Source of the DNA: Ceratotherium simum simum
Taxonomy: Eukaryota; Chordata; Mammalia; Perissodactyla; Rhinocerotidae
DNA length: 64,000 bases
Reading direction: 5' to 3'
NCBI RefSeq assembly: GCF_000283155.1
Contig: NW_004454193.1
Span: 4,975,650 to 5,039,649, forward strand
The translations under genes were made by a program, and so were the position numbers. Under the pieces are notes generated by a model. The model had not been told where the DNA came from. It was given only the letters and a program-made list of their open reading frames with translations, and did no database searches. Below, in pieces: positions 1-13,299 of this stretch (position 1 is the stretch's first letter; every line of letters begins with the position of its first letter).

Positions 1-929
1 ACCCCTTGAAATTGCGTAGACAAACGAACGTGAAATATCAAACAAATAATACTTGAATTGGTAATAGTCCCATTTGGCTCTCCTTGTATCTCTTCCTGTG
101 TGTGAGATAGCTCTTTGGCTAGATTCAGCATATAAATTAAGAATGGGTTGGTTACATGGTGACTTTCAAGAATGAATAATTTTTTTGTGGAACAAAGGAG
201 ATGGATTTGTGGTTTTCCAGGATTCCTCTTCCTTAACTTGGCAGAAAGATAGTCAGGCATATCTCAGTAGACCTGAAAATAGGTGAGCTGTCAAGGTGTT
301 GGCAGCGATGGGCTCCTCTGAGTGGGACTCAGGGCATCCTACCAGCAAAAAGGAGACCAGGCTTAAATGATTCACGTTTGCGCTTTGCTTATTATAGTCA
401 CTTGAAGTGCTAAATTGGGTATGACAAATCTAACAGGTAATTGCCAAGTTGGTTTCATTACCAGCCATTGAATAGATAAATGATGTTCCTTATGTTAAAA
501 AACAAAACCCAACTAAAGAAAAAAATTAGACTTATATTTGGAGTTAGAATTCAGATATTGCAGATACTTTCACATATACCAAAACTGTTTTGAAACTGTG
601 TCAATTCAGTTATCTCTTTCAAGGTCAGGGGTACAGAGCAGAAAGAAGTGGGGAGGGGTCGTGATGTGTGAGAAACTGTAAAAGAAGTTAGGATTAGTAA
701 GCAAAGATTTTCTTATAGGAGTGGTACATATTAAGTAGCCTTTGGACGGCACTGAGCTCTAAATACCTTGTTAGATAACGCTAAGGTTTTTGACATTATT
801 GTAGTGTATATATTACTTATATATGTGTGACCAGTCTCAATAGATTTCATTCATTAGTGACTTGATTGTTTTAGTGAAAATATTTTTAAAAGCCATACTA
901 AAGCACGGTAAAACTTGAGGATCACATCA

Positions 930-1690
930 CTGCAATGTTCCTTCATTCAACAAATATCTGCTGAGTGCCTACCTTGTACTGCAGATTCAGTGATGAATAG
1001 GGCAGAAGGGCAGCCCATGAGGGGAGGGATTTTTGCCTCGTTGGTTTACTACTTAATCCTAATAACTAGAACAATGCTTTGCACAAAATAGACAGGAAAC
1101 AATTACCAAATGAAAAAAGAAAGAAGGATATACTTGATTTCTGCTTTCAAGGAGCTTACAGTCAAGTGGGAGAGACAGACAAAAAATAGTACAAAGAAAT
1201 AAACAGATGTATGATAGTGACCGGAGTGAGAGTGCTGTTTTTGAAGGGATGGCTAAGATTGGGCTGGTTTGGGAATGGATCAATGAGAAAGAGACAGCCT
1301 GGCAAAGCCGGGGGGAAAGTATTATTTAAGGAACAAAAAGAAGGCATGCATGACTGGAGAATGGTGAATGAGGAGGAGACTTGGTATAACTTAGATAGTC
1401 AGGGGCTGGATCAAAGAGTTTGGATTTTATTCTATGTGCAGTGGGAGCCGGATAAGAAGGTAGAAGGTTTTAATCAAGGGAATGATGTGATCTGATCTAC
1501 TTTTAAAAAGAGGTTTCTCTGACTGCTGTGGAGAATAGGCTATAGGCAGGGGACCAGAGGAAGACTAGGAAGAGGCTATTGGGGTGTCTGTTGTAGGCAA
1601 GAGATGATGGTGGCTTGCCCCAGGGGGTAGCAGTGGAGATGGAGAGAAGTGGATGTATTTGGAATGTATTTTGGAATAGAGAGTTGTGTG
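930..1690 (-). repeat. L2 LINE fragment (3' end), antisense
   Basis: Read on the + strand it starts with the reverse complement of an L2 3' end (TTCATTCAACAAATATCTGC), then the 'ggagcttacagtcaagtggg' segment. It continues into 'gatgtgatctgatctac' and 'gagatgatggtggcttg', known from reverse-complemented L2 reverse-transcriptase sequence. Short ORFs here are incidental. Confidence 0.7.
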
Positions 1691-1700
1691 AGAAAGTTGA

Positions 1701-1745
1701 CACACACACACACACACACCCCGCACGCACACACACACACACACA
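1701..1745. repeat. (CA)n microsatellite, interrupted
   Basis: CA dinucleotides run for about 45 bases with a CCCGCACG interruption in the middle, giving two pure arms. It is probably length-polymorphic in populations (inference). Confidence 0.95.
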
Positions 1746-2009
1746 AATATTCTCTCTTTTCATGATAAACCTTTTTTAAAAAGTGTTTGTTGGATGATAA
1801 AAGTATTGGCCATAAATGAGAAAACTACTGATTTTGAAGCATGGGGAGTACTAGGAGGGGAGAAAGTGAGCTATGTGTGCTGCTCAGGGTGGTGCCCTGC
1901 TGTGGTTCTGTGGTTCCAGGCGTTTTTGACAGCGTGGACTGAAGGCGGAATGGCAGTACACACTGTGTATCTTTTGGCAGATCAGAACATGATGAAAATA
2001 AAATCAGAA

Positions 2010-2190
2010 AATTCAACTCTGACTCTTGAATGAAATAGGATTCAAAAGAGATTATCTCAAATCTAGTTTATGAGATAATGTGCTTTCTTATAAACACAGA
2101 CATCAGTTATGCATTTAGAACGTCTGATTTATTATTCTGGATTCTTTTTGACTGCTGTGAATTCAGTGATCCACTTGGATAGTTTCTGTT
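2010..2190 (+). other. FTO: Segment orthologous to the human rs9939609 region
   Basis: The stretch contains CTCTTGAATGAAATAGGATT at 2023-2042 and CTGCTGTGAATTCAGTGAT at 2152-2170, followed by CACTTGGATAGT. These match, with few differences, the sequence I remember around the human intron 1 SNP rs9939609 (GAATTT[A/T]GTGATGCACTTGG). The SNP position aligns to 2165, where this genome has A. The distance to exon 2 (about 26.7 kb) fits the human arrangement. Whether the segment is functional cannot be seen from sequence. Confidence 0.75.
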
Positions 2191-2918
2191 ACTGTGAAGT
2201 TTTAATAGGTAACAGTCAGAAACGGAGTAGAGAACATAAAAGCAGACTGAAATGCTAATAGCTGGTTCTCTGGAACCATTAACTTGAAGCCGGTTATTCC
2301 TGACAGAGTGTTGGAACATAAGAACTTAGCAGGGAGGCTAAGTGTGGCTTGAGCCCTGGTCTTGAGAAGCATCATCCTGGTGAAGGGCACACACCTTCAA
2401 TTTCCGGGCAGCAGCATTTGCCTTACAGTCTGCGTGTCTTTGTAGAGGAGCTTGCTGTCCACACCATCGCCTTTATGGATCAGAGGGAAAAGGCTCTAAT
2501 GTTGTTGGAAGAGGCAAAGCAGGACAAGGGGTTCTTCTGAATGGAAAATGCAAACAATATTTGCTAGCTTATTTTGATTCTGATAGTCATAAAATCACCC
2601 CGGAAGAGACCCTTGATAGCAGTCATCTACTACCACACATTTTATAGACAAGGGTTTGCTTGACATTAAATGCTAAGTATAGATGTACCTGTTGGCCCAA
2701 GGAAAATTGGGCAACTAGAATTTTAGAAAAATTAACTTTATTTCTTTTGTTTTAAGTTTCAGAGGAATTGTTGTCAGTAGGAGAAACCTGGTTGTTTATT
2801 TCAGGCTGACTCATATAGTTGCAGCAGATTAAATTTGAAACCTAGTGTTGAACAAGAAGGAGAATGACATTGAGAGGAATGGATGAGATTAATGCTATGT
2901 TGGCAGGTGAAATTTTTT

Positions 2919-3161
2919 CTTTTTTGGTGAGGAAGATTAGCCCTGAGCTAACATCTGTTGCCAATCCTCCTCTTTTAGCTGAGGAAGACTGGCCCTGGAC
3001 TAACATCTGTTCCCATCTTCCTCTACTTTATATGTGGGAGGCTTGCCACAGCATGGCTTGATAAACGGTGCATATGTCTGCGCCCAGGATCTGAACCTGC
3101 GAATCTCTGGCCACTGAAGTGGAGCGGGCAAACTTAACCACTATGCCACTGGGCCAGGCCC
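2919..3161 (-). repeat. ERE SINE, antisense, with target-site duplication
   Basis: The element has the GAGGAAGATTAG / GAGCTAACATC boxes followed by an altered tRNA-like head ending in TGGGCCAGGCCC. It is flanked by GGTGAAATTTTTT at 2906-2918 and 3162-3174. The body is diverged, so this is an older copy. Confidence 0.9.
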
Positions 3162-3174
3162 GGTGAAATTTTTT

Positions 3175-4988
3175 TCTAAGCTTTTGAGTCCCCCCCACCC
3201 TCCCTCCATTTTATCTCATCTGCAATTCTAGTGTATTTAATCATATAAACATCTTTCATCTTAGACTGTATAGTGTGTCCCTAGCAGACCATGTGAGTCA
3301 AGTGAAATTATAGTTAAATCAAGCCAAAAAATATAATAGAGACAAGGCAAATGAGTCTAGACTGCATTGTGAGTGTTGGAGGTTCAGAGCAGTCAAGGAC
3401 ACTGAATTACGCCTTGTTGCTGGTTTATGGCCGACAAATCCAGATATGTTACGCTGATTCCATGTGATTGGGTAATTCTAGGGCTGGCTCCTTTGCTTCC
3501 TGTCCTGCTCAAGTCTCCTTCCTTCACTTAACCATAAATTGTGGGTGTTCAGAAACGCCAGGCTTTTGTTTAGAGTGGCAGGATTGGTGTGAAGATCAGC
3601 AGGAAGCGAAATGGGCCACATTTCTTTCCCATCAAGTGAGGTCCTGTCAACATTTATAGAATATGAATTAGGAGTAAACTATACAGATTCCTGAGTTTAA
3701 GAAATTATGATGATCTGATGGGTCTTTTTCAGATTTAAGCCTTAACTGAAGTTTGTAAATTCTTTCTCTTTGTCCTTTGCTCTCTCTTTACTCTTGACCT
3801 CCTGCTCTTTTCACCTCTTTGGCTGTGTGCCGTCCTGCTTCTTCCATGGGACTGAACTTATTCCTGCTCGACCTCTGTCTCCCTTTCCCTGTCTTCTTGG
3901 AAAATACTTAGTACCGGAGGCTTCTTCCGTCTCATGGGGGCAGTTACCTCCTGGGGAGTAGGGAGACCTTGGGTATGTGTCTCTTACTTGTACATACACT
4001 GTGCTCTATCAGTAAGTGTGCAAGTACCTTGTTTTTTCCCATTCAAACATATGGCGTAAGGAATAAGAACCAGGTGTGCAAATAAATTAATCACATGACA
4101 AATTTCATTTGGGAAATGAAATATTTTACTTTTACTTTAAGACTGTAGTACGTTTGTTAATATATTTGTAAAGCTGTAATATATTGCAGTGATAAAAGCT
4201 TCTTAAAATCTGTTATAGCTGTGTACCTTAAAATTATTCATTATTACATGTGTTTTGTGTATGTGTGTCTGCTCATACATACAAATATATGAGTATGTAT
4301 GTGCTCATTACGTACGTACAAATATAGAGATATTCTCTGAGCAAGGACTTTGTGTATCAGATTTTAGCCTGAATTGAATTTTATGGGTGAGAGAGAGACC
4401 CTGAAAATGGAATCGTTGGCATAACTTTGTCTGTAATCTAACTAGCAGGCAGAGCTGTAATGATCTGCAACATGAGCTCAAGATCCACAAAATATTCAGA
4501 GAACACAGGCAAAAGCATTTTTTTTTTCCCTTCATGAGCTAGGTTGTTCTCCAAAAGCAACAAGTACTGCTTGTCTTTTCAGAGAGCTGTCATGGAGCCC
4601 CAAGACTCTTTGTGGTTTAGACTTAATGTGAGTAAGATTCCTCTGCACCCTCATCCTAGAAAAACTTGACAATGCTCTTGGAATTTGATGAAAGTTTCCT
4701 AACTTTCAAGCTAGAGAAGGCTCTCTCATTTCTGATTAGGCAATTGTTAACATTTTTTTCTGGTCTAATTCCATGGTGCCAAAAGATCATACATAGTTGC
4801 TCTATTTGGAGAACAGTATGTGGCCTCAGACGCTTAAGGTCATATCTAGTTTAGAAATCGTGTCAACTGCATGTATGTGTTTTCGGTCTTTTCGCCCCAG
4901 GCTTCTTAAACTTTTCTTATATCTGAAGAGATTCTCCATGTTGTTTTTTTTTTGGTTTTCTGACCTTCAAACATACTGTTTACAGTGT
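3175..4988. other. Intronic sequence without recognised gene or repeat
   Basis: I see no exon and no repeat that I can name with confidence. A degenerate TG/TA-rich stretch lies around 4250-4330. Short ORFs are not supported by any family resemblance. Confidence 0.5.
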
Positions 4989-5000
4989 CTGGAACACTTT

Positions 5001-5748
5001 TTTTTCTTTTTTAATTGTGGTAAAATAAACATAACAGAAAATTTATCATCTTAACCATTTTTAAGTGTACAGTTCAGTGGCATTAAGTACATTCACATTG
5101 TCGTGTAGCCATCACCACTATCCATCTCCAGAACTTTTTCATCATCTCATACAGAAACTTTGTACCCATTAAACACGGACTCCCCATTTCTCCCTCTTCC
5201 CAGTTCCTGGAAACCACCATTCTTTTTCTGTCTTTATGAATTGGACTATTCTAGGTACCTCATATAAGTGGAATCATACGGTATTTGTCCTTTCGTGACT
5301 GGCTTATTTCACTGAGCATAGTGTCCTCAAGGTTCATTCATGTTATAGTATATGTCAGAATTTCCTACCTTTTTAAGGATGAATAATATTCTGTTGTATG
5401 AATATACCACATTTTGTTTATCCGGTCATCTGTTGATGGACACCTGGGTTGCTTCCAGCTTTTAGCTGTTGTGAATAATGCTGCTATAAAAATGGGTGTA
5501 CAAATATCTCTTTGCCACCCAGCTTTCAATTCTTTTGGGCGTATACTCGGAAATGGAATTGCTGAATAATATGGCTATTCAATTGTTAATTTTTTGAGGA
5601 ATGGCTAGACTGTTTTCTACAGTGACTCTACCATTTTACATTCGAGCCAATGGCGAACAAGGGTTCCAATTTCTCCACATCCATGCCAACACTTGTTAGT
5701 TTCTGTTGTTTTAGAAATAGCCCTCCTAATGGTTGTGAGATGGTGTCC
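5001..5748 (-). mobile_element. 5'-truncated L1 (3' UTR and ORF2 C-terminus) inserted in an L2
   Basis: The + strand shows a T-rich start, the L1 3' UTR signature 'cagttcagtggcattaagta', then the reverse complement of the ORF2 C-terminal region. CTGGAACACTTT occurs on both sides (4989-5000 and 5749-5760), a 12-bp target-site duplication. The right copy runs straight into L2 sequence, so the L1 landed in an older L2. Confidence 0.85.
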
Positions 5749-6090
5749 CTGGAACACTTTGACCGCCTTTCCCTCTGCTGGGCTAACACCTAGTCGTGTT
5801 TCAGTTCTCAGCTCAGACGTCACTTCTGGAAAGCCTTCCCCGAGAGCCCCCTACCCTGACGTTCAAGTTAAATGCTGCAGTAACACTCTACTTCTTGTAT
5901 CACAGAACTTCCTGCATCCGATTATAGTTTGCTTGTCTCATCGTCTGACACCTCTACCATGTGTTATGTTCCGTGAAGGCGGGACTACGTGTCTTGATAT
6001 ATCTTCAGTGATCGCTGTTGTCTCCTTGGGACCTGGCTCTCAGCAGAGGCAGTGGCTGGAATGTGCACCTTTGGGTTGAAATAAACGTTC
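5749..6090 (+). repeat. L2 LINE 3' fragment, sense
   Basis: Sequence such as 'cagctcagacgtcacttctg', 'gaaagccttccccgag' and 'gtcttgatatatcttcagtg' follows the L2 3' end consensus. Its left part was separated by the L1 at 5001-5748. The open frame across it is part of a LINE relic and not a gene. Confidence 0.75.
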
Positions 6091-6114
6091 CCTGTGTACT
6101 GTAATGTGCAGCCT

Positions 6115-6310
6115 GGGCTTTCTAGATAAAACATGTGAATTCAAATCCCAGATCTGACGTTTACTAGCTTCCTGATCTTGAACCAGGTATTTTATCTAGT
6201 CTTGGTTTTCACATCTCTAAAATGGGGATACTGTTATTTGCCTCATCCTCATAAGATTTTTGTAATGATTAAAAGAGTTAGCATAGACTAAGTGCCTATT
6301 ACAGTCAATT
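6115..6310 (+). repeat. MIR SINE, sense
   Basis: The order 'gaattcaaatcccagatctg', 'ttcacatctctaaaatgggg' and 'taatgattaaaagagttagc' matches the MIR consensus from the tRNA-related part through the core to the tail. Confidence 0.8.
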
Positions 6311-6419
6311 AACATGAATGAAATGAGTGAGAAAAAGAGGGGAACAGAACTCCAACGTTTTTAGTCTGGCTGATGATGACATTAATTTAAGAGTAAAAAC
6401 AGGAGAAGAAGACTTCAGG

Positions 6420-7060
6420 AAGTTAGAAAAGGAAAATGTTGACTTTGATTTGGGGCTTATTGAATCTCAGGTGCTGGTGGGGACTTTCATGTTGTAAAAT
6501 CCTGGAGACAGTTTTCAATGTAGGTTTGGGCCGGAGATGAGGATCTGATAATTATCCGAAATGACTCATTTTAAGACGATGAGGTTGCCTAAAGGAAGAC
6601 TGTTTTGTCGAGTGAGAAGAGGAGGAATGGTAGGGAATGTCTGCTCTTAAGGAAGAAGGACCTGAAACAGAGACTGAGGAGGAGGGAGTGTAGGCTAGAG
6701 GAATAAAAGGGAGAGGATGTTATAGAAACCAAGGGGAAAGAGGATTTTGAGAAAAGATGCAGGTAATTGTGCCCAGTGCTTCCCAAATGATGGAGAGGAT
6801 GGTGCTGTGTTTCAGCAAGTAGAGTCGGTCAATGACCTTGGAAAGAATTGATTTAGTAGAATGGCAGAGGTAGAAGCCAGATCATAGTGAGTGTCAGGGC
6901 AAAAAGAGAGTAGGAATTCTGGGCATTTATCTTAAATTGTTCTTCAGGAAGTTTGGTAGGGAGAGAAAGGATGCAATGGGATGGTAGCTGGAGTGGGAAG
7001 TAGGAAAAGCCATGCAAGGGTTTAAGTAATTAGTTAATTAATAATTAATTTTTTAAGGTG
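6420..7060. repeat. Ancient interspersed repeat, family unresolved
   Basis: A purine-rich stretch with phrases such as 'agaagccagatcatagtg' and 'caggaagtttggtaggga' resembles a widespread old mammalian repeat that I cannot name. It has no gene content. Confidence 0.35.
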
Positions 7061-7349
7061 GCAGGATTTTTTTTTAAAGTCTGAGATAATGTAAGCACAA
7101 AGGATGAAGAAAAGAGACCTATGCAGAGGAAAACGTTGCTTGATGATGTAAAATTGAACTATGATTTCTGGCACATGACCCCAGGGAAGGCAGGAAGGAA
7201 TGGGACCATGAGAACAGGCAAAATTGTTAGTCTTTTTAGTCTATTTTTAAACTTTTATTAGCAAGTATAATTAAATAAAATATATCACTTATATAGTGTT
7301 TGTTTTGTAATGGGAGTTGCACACACACATTCGCTTTTTACTAATAATA

Positions 7350-7545
7350 ACCCATTTAATTTAATCTTTATAACAACCTTGTGAGGCAGGTATGATTACT
7401 GTATCTATTTTATAGATGGGGAAAACCAGGCATAGGGAGGTGAAGTAACTTACTGAAGGTCACACAGCTAGTAATTGGCAGAGGCAGGATTTGGACTGAT
7501 AAGGTCTGATTCCGGAGCCTGAGCTCTTAGCCATTATTTTAGGCT
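7350..7545 (-). repeat. MIR SINE, antisense
   Basis: The core is clear in reverse complement: 'tttatagatggggaaaacca', then 'ggtcacacagctagtaattg', then 'ctgagctcttagccattatt'. Confidence 0.85.
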
Positions 7546-9654
7546 ACGCTCTCCCACCCTTTTCCCTTGTGTTTGGAGGCTACTTAAACAGATATCTATA
7601 CATCTTCAATTAAAATCTGAATAATTAAGTGGAAAACCTGGTCTTCTGGTTATTACATTTGTATTTTACAGCATAACGAAATTACATGGGATGGTTAGGT
7701 TAGGTTATAAGCCTTAGCATATTTGCAGAAAAAGAATAACTTTATTAGAATTATTATTCACTTTTTATCAGACAAGCCAGCAATGGTAATTTTTCATTAG
7801 TGTAATTGGAAGAAGAAACTTGGGAACATAAAATGCACATATTGAAATAAGATTAAGTACTTGCTGATGAAGTTAGAGTTTTACATAATGCCTCAATCAA
7901 GAAGTTTTGATAGCAAAGAGTGTGTGTTGAATTTCCAGACTCCTGGGAACAGATAAATGAAAACAAAAAGAAATATCCCTTTTGTATTATATTATATAAT
8001 ACATATATATTATCCCTTTTGTATTTGTATTATAAACTTTTAAAATAGTTATTAAATAACTTATTCTTTTAGGTATTTTTCTTCAACTTTTCATCACTGC
8101 GAGGCAAAACTAATAGTTAACGTAGCTGTGTCAGCAGCTGAGGGATTTTTGTTGTTGTTGTTAATGTAACACATCATGTGTTGTATGATTCGGCTGTGGC
8201 TACGTGAGGGGAAGTGTTTCATGTCGATTGTGCAGCACTTGCTGTGGAAACAGCAGAAAGCCAGAGAGGGACAGTAGAGAGCTAAAGATTGTTAAATGGA
8301 CAGTCGCTGAGGTCCCTAACTGATGTCTTCACTGTAACGTCATGTACATCTGCTTTCCCATGGCAGGTTGTTGGATCGTGGTTTAATGATTAAAGCTTTG
8401 TAAAATTACAAGAGAAGTTAGAAATCCTACTGGTCTCAAGTGTTATTATTTACAATTGGACTGCTAGCAGGAAAGTGCTTAGTTTGATCATACTAATGCT
8501 AAACTGGGCCAGACACATGGTGAAATCTCATGGAGCTCTGTCCTCTGACCTTCGAGTAGACTACTAAGGTATAAAATTTCAAGGTGGAAAGTTCCCTGAA
8601 GATTGAAATATGATTGAGAGAAGTTGATTTTTTCATCTAAACAAGTGTGACCAAGAGGAGAGTTTTTCTCCTCTTGCAAATGTAAGGGGTAATGGTACCT
8701 AAAGGTATATTAGGTCTTTGGAGCTAGAATATAGGTACAATGGCAATGAAGGAGTTTTAATTAATCTGTTCTCTCTTTTTTTCTGGTTTGTAATAGTATT
8801 GCCCTTGCTCATGTATTCATTTACAAAATTATGGGCAGTATTTTGATTGTGAAGAAGAATCTTGGTAAGTGATTATCTCTGTTTTCAGTAGAAGACTTGG
8901 AGGTGGCTCAAGGAAATTATAGTTTCCAAGGCAATTTCTGCAAATGAAGTCAAAAGAAGTTAGAATTATTCTGTCATTATCCTTGAATAGAGAATCCAAC
9001 ATTTTATTTTGTTAAAGGAACTTATTGCTTTGATATTAACGTTGTATTCTTCAGATGTGTAAACTGCCCTTCCCCCAAAGTGCTAGTCCTTTCCACAATC
9101 AGTCCCCAACCTTTATTTCTTTTTAGATTTGGTTTAGCTGCTTTTCATCATAGAAATTTTTCTCTTCAGTAAATTTTTCCTTTTGAAACTTGGACTAAAT
9201 TCTTAAGTTGATGATCGTAGGTGGGAACTTAAGATCAAGTTGGTGAGACAAATAGGTTTTGATATTCAAATTATTATCTGAAGAGCTAAAGTGTATATTT
9301 TTTACCTGGGGTTTTACTTCTTTTAAACAATTTCCTTTGAAAGAATAATTTATGAGATCAAGGAATGCCATAGCCAATTTTGTGGAATACTTGGGAAAGT
9401 ATGAGTTACAGTGAAAGGTGCTGTCTTAGGGAGGACATTTCAAAAGTGCTGGAAAATGTAGTTTTATAGCTTGATGCAAGAGAGATGAACTCTGCTAGGA
9501 ACTAAGTAGTTTGTTAGAAAGGGCTCATAATAAAAGAATGAAGGAGAAACGAAGAGAATTCTACCTAATCAACTTGCATAAAACTCAGCTTCGTTGTCTG
9601 TACATAGATACAAAGTATAGGTTCTTAGATTTAGAACAAGAAAAGGTAAGTACT
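7546..9654. other. Intronic sequence without recognised gene
   Basis: Mostly AT-rich unique-looking sequence. Around 7970-8045 there is an AT-rich tract in which TATCCCTTTTGTATT-like units occur twice. I found no exon, RNA gene or confident repeat family. Confidence 0.5.
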
Positions 9655-9995
9655 CCAACAAAAAATGGACAAGAGACATGAACAGGCATTTCACAAAAGA
9701 GCTACTGCAAATGGCAGTTAACGTATGAAAAGTTACTCAACCTGATTATCAATCAAAGAAATGTAAATTAGAATGAACTCGTTTTTTCATTTATCAACTT
9801 GCCAAAGATTTAAAAGTTTGATAATAACTGGTGTATGAGTATATGAAGAATTGGGTATTGTCTGTTGATGGGCATGAAATGGATACCGTTTTCCTTGAGG
9901 GCAATTTCACAATATGAATTGAGGTCTTAAAAGAGCATACCTTTTGACCTAGTGAATCTCCTGCTAAGAATTAGTATCATAAAGAAATCATCTGT
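9655..9995 (+). mobile_element. Old L1 ORF2/3' fragment, sense
   Basis: Phrases such as 'aaaaaatggacaagagacat', 'gaacaggcatttcacaaaag' and 'caatcaaagaaatgtaaatt' are typical of the distal ORF2/3' region of old L1 families. The copy is diverged and non-coding. Confidence 0.7.
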
Positions 9996-10499
9996 GCCTT
10001 GTCAAATGGTACAGTAAGCTCACAGTTTGTGTATGCCGTCTGCTCCAAACACGTATCAAAGACAGATAACACATTAAAAAATAAGAAAAGAGTCATAACT
10101 GGGCTTACAGACAAGATATTTTTGTGCACCAGAAAGAGAACTAAACATAAAGGGATAAGCTGGATTGAAGCCAGGGTCTTGCAAGGGTTTTGGGTATGGA
10201 AACAAAAGGCAACTGTGAGTTTAGGTCCTGTGGGATGAGACAGACTAAAAGTTTACCACTTGAGATGGGACCAGAACTGGGCTTACTGTGTGAAGCCGGA
10301 GGTGGAGATGGAGTTATACTTCTCATAAAAGGAGACTGAAAAAAGACTACCATGTCAAGGAAATAGTTTATATGGAGCTGTGAGTTTTGAAGGGCAGGAG
10401 AAGATAGATATATCTTCAAGAATGGAAATGGAATCAATCTGAGGGATCACTGTGGAGGGCACAGATGTGGTGAGCACAGATGGAGAGAGAGAGGAGGGG

Positions 10500-11830
10500 G
10501 AAAAAAGCAAAGACAAAAAAGCCATCCACTAGAATTAGCCTTCAAAACAAAATACCAAAATACTTGAAGAAAATAAATGCTAATAAAGATAGCTAACAAA
10601 ATCAACAATGAGAACAAAAATTTATTCCAGATGAAATTAATTTTACAGAAAAGTCAGTCAAATACTAAAGTAAGCATGTTCAGGAAATTCAAAGGGGTAA
10701 GTAAAGGCATCACATTGATAAAAATGGAATTTAAAAATGCCTCAAAATCTGCAGAAATGGAACATAAGCAGCTCTTCATGAAAAAAAGCCAGTTAACAAG
10801 TTTTGGAAATGAAAAGTGTAGTCATACAAGTAATAAACTCAATAGATGGAGTGAGCTTTAGACCTGACACAATTAAAAAGAGAATTAGTGATTTGGAGGA
10901 GAGTACTGAGGAATTCACCCAGAATGTAGCATACAGAGACAAAAGATTAAAAAAGAGAGAGTGAACAGTTGGGAGACTTGGAGGATACATTGAGAGGTTC
11001 CAACATATATCTAATAGGAGTTCCAGAGAAAAGGAATGAAGATGATGATGGAGAGGCAAAATTTGAAGATCCAAGAGTTGAGAATTTTCTTTATTTAAAG
11101 AAAGACATGAGTCCTCAGATACTTTGACCAGTACCATTATGTTGAAACTGCAGAATATAACGGATATAAAGAAAAAAAAATCCTTAAGTGGTTCACCCCC
11201 CAAAAATGTAGATCATCTACAAAAGAAAGATTCTTATTAGCAACAATAGATGCTAGAAGACAGGGGAATAAAATTTTCAAGGTGCTAAGGGAAGATTATA
11301 GTTAATTTCAATTTTTTAAATCCAGGTAGTCTTTGACTCACGAGTGAGGAAAAATACAGATAGCTACCATCCATGAACTCTCACGAGAAAAACTATTAAA
11401 TGTTGTAATTTAGCAAGAAGAAAGGTGAACCTAGAGGGAAGGTTTTTAATACAAGAGACAAGGGTGAGCATAGAAATTGATAGACTATATTGGAAAATTA
11501 ACTTAGTCATTGGTTTAAAATACTACTTTTCTGTTTTAAAATAAATACAAAACTAAACCTCTAGATAACAATAACTAATGAGGATGTGAGAAAGGAGGAA
11601 GTAAACTCATGTGTGATCCAGTATTAGGGACTCAAAAGAGGAGACACTGGTATTACTGATTTCTAAGAATAATAAGAATATATGGTACATTTCAGAACTA
11701 ACTTAGATGAAATGGATACATATCTAGAAAATGTACATTACTTAAATTGCTTCAAGAAGCAATAGAAAGTCGGACTAAAGCAATGAAAGACACTGAATGA
11801 TAATCAAAAGTCTATGCCCCAAATGACAAC
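10500..11830 (+). mobile_element. HAL1-like (half-L1) LINE remnant, sense
   Basis: The sequence runs through an ORF1-like region: 'agtgatttggaggagagtac', 'aggttccaacatatatctaa', 'taggagttccagagaaaagg' and 'gcaacaatagatgctagaag'. This is the pattern I associate with HAL1 or L1 ORF1. No ORF2 follows on this strand, which favours HAL1. The reading frame is broken repeatedly. Confidence 0.6.
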
Positions 11831-13299
11831 AGGTCCAGTTTTGCAGGCTAGATATACCATATTTAGGTAATCCTCACTTTCCTCCCTCTTTAAAAAAAAA
11901 AAAAACAGTTTTATTGAAGTATAATGGACATACAGTAAACTGCACATATTTAAATTGTACAACTTGATAAGTTTTGACATGTGTATATGCTTGTTAAACC
12001 ACCACCAAAATCAAGATATGGCACATGTTCATTACAGCTCCTAGTTTCTTTGTGCCTCTTAGTAATTCTTCTCTCCCTCTACCTCCAATGTTGGCCCCAG
12101 GCAACCACTAATCTGCCTCTGTCACTGTTGGTTAATTTGCATTTTCTAGAATTTTGCATAATCATACAGTATGTATTCTTTGTTTTGGCCTGGCTTCCTT
12201 CACTCAGCATAGTGATTTTGGGATTCATCCATGTTGTTGTATACATCAATAATTCATTCCCTTTTCTTGCTGAGTCATGAATTTTTTGTATTGACATACC
12301 ACAATTTCTTTTTCTTTTTTTTGGTAAACTACAATTGCTTTACTGTTCACTTTTTGGTGGACATTTGGGTTATTTCCAGTTGTTGGCAATTACAGTTAAA
12401 GCTGCTGTGAACATTTGTGTACCTGGTTTTTGTATGAACATGTTGTAGGTATATATCTTAACTTTTTAAAAAATTGGCAGATTGTCTTCCAAAGTGGTTG
12501 AACCATTTTATTTTCATGAGAGCAGTGTATTAGAGTTCTACTTTGAGAGTTTTGAGAGTAGAAGTTCTTGAATTTGATGAAACTTCATTTATCTTTTTTT
12601 TTTTCTTTTGTGGATTATGCTTTTGGTTTCATGTCTAAGAAAACTTTGCCTTGCCTAATCCTAAAGACTCAAAGAATTTCGTATGTTTTCTTCTACTAGT
12701 GTTATAGTTAGGTTTTCTATTGATATATTTGTTCATTTAGAGTTAATTTTTATATATGGTACAAGATGTGGGTTAAAGTTGTGTTTTTTAAATATGGATA
12801 TCTAATTCTTCAAGTACTATTCATTGAAAATATTTTTTTTCTCCATTGAATTAACTTTGAATCTTTGTCAAAAATCAATTGACCACAAATAGATGGGTCC
12901 ATTTTTGGATGCTGTTTTGTTCATTTATCTATGTGTCTACTTTTATGTCAGTGCCACACTGTCCTGATTTCTCTAGCTTTATTAATAAGTCTTGAAGTTA
13001 GAGTCCTTCAACTTTATTCTTTTGCGGAGTTGTTTGGCCATTTTAGGTCTTTGCATTTCCATATGAAATTTGGAAGTAGTGTGCCAGTTTTTACAAAAAA
13101 GCCTGTAGGGATATAGGAGTGATCAGACGGTGAAATCATTTAGTCTTTCATCACTGGGTATGGTGTTAGCTGTATGGTTTTCATAGATTCTTTTATCAGG
13201 TTGAACAAGTTCCCTGTTTGCTGAGTGTGTTTAGCAGGATTGATGTTGGGTATTGTCTAGTGTTCTTACTGCATCAATTCAGAGGGCCATATGGTTTTT

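Noticed and set aside
1701..1745. Possible regularly spaced repeat array
   Set aside because: It is a simple dinucleotide microsatellite with no spacer structure; no CRISPR-like array exists in this mammalian window.
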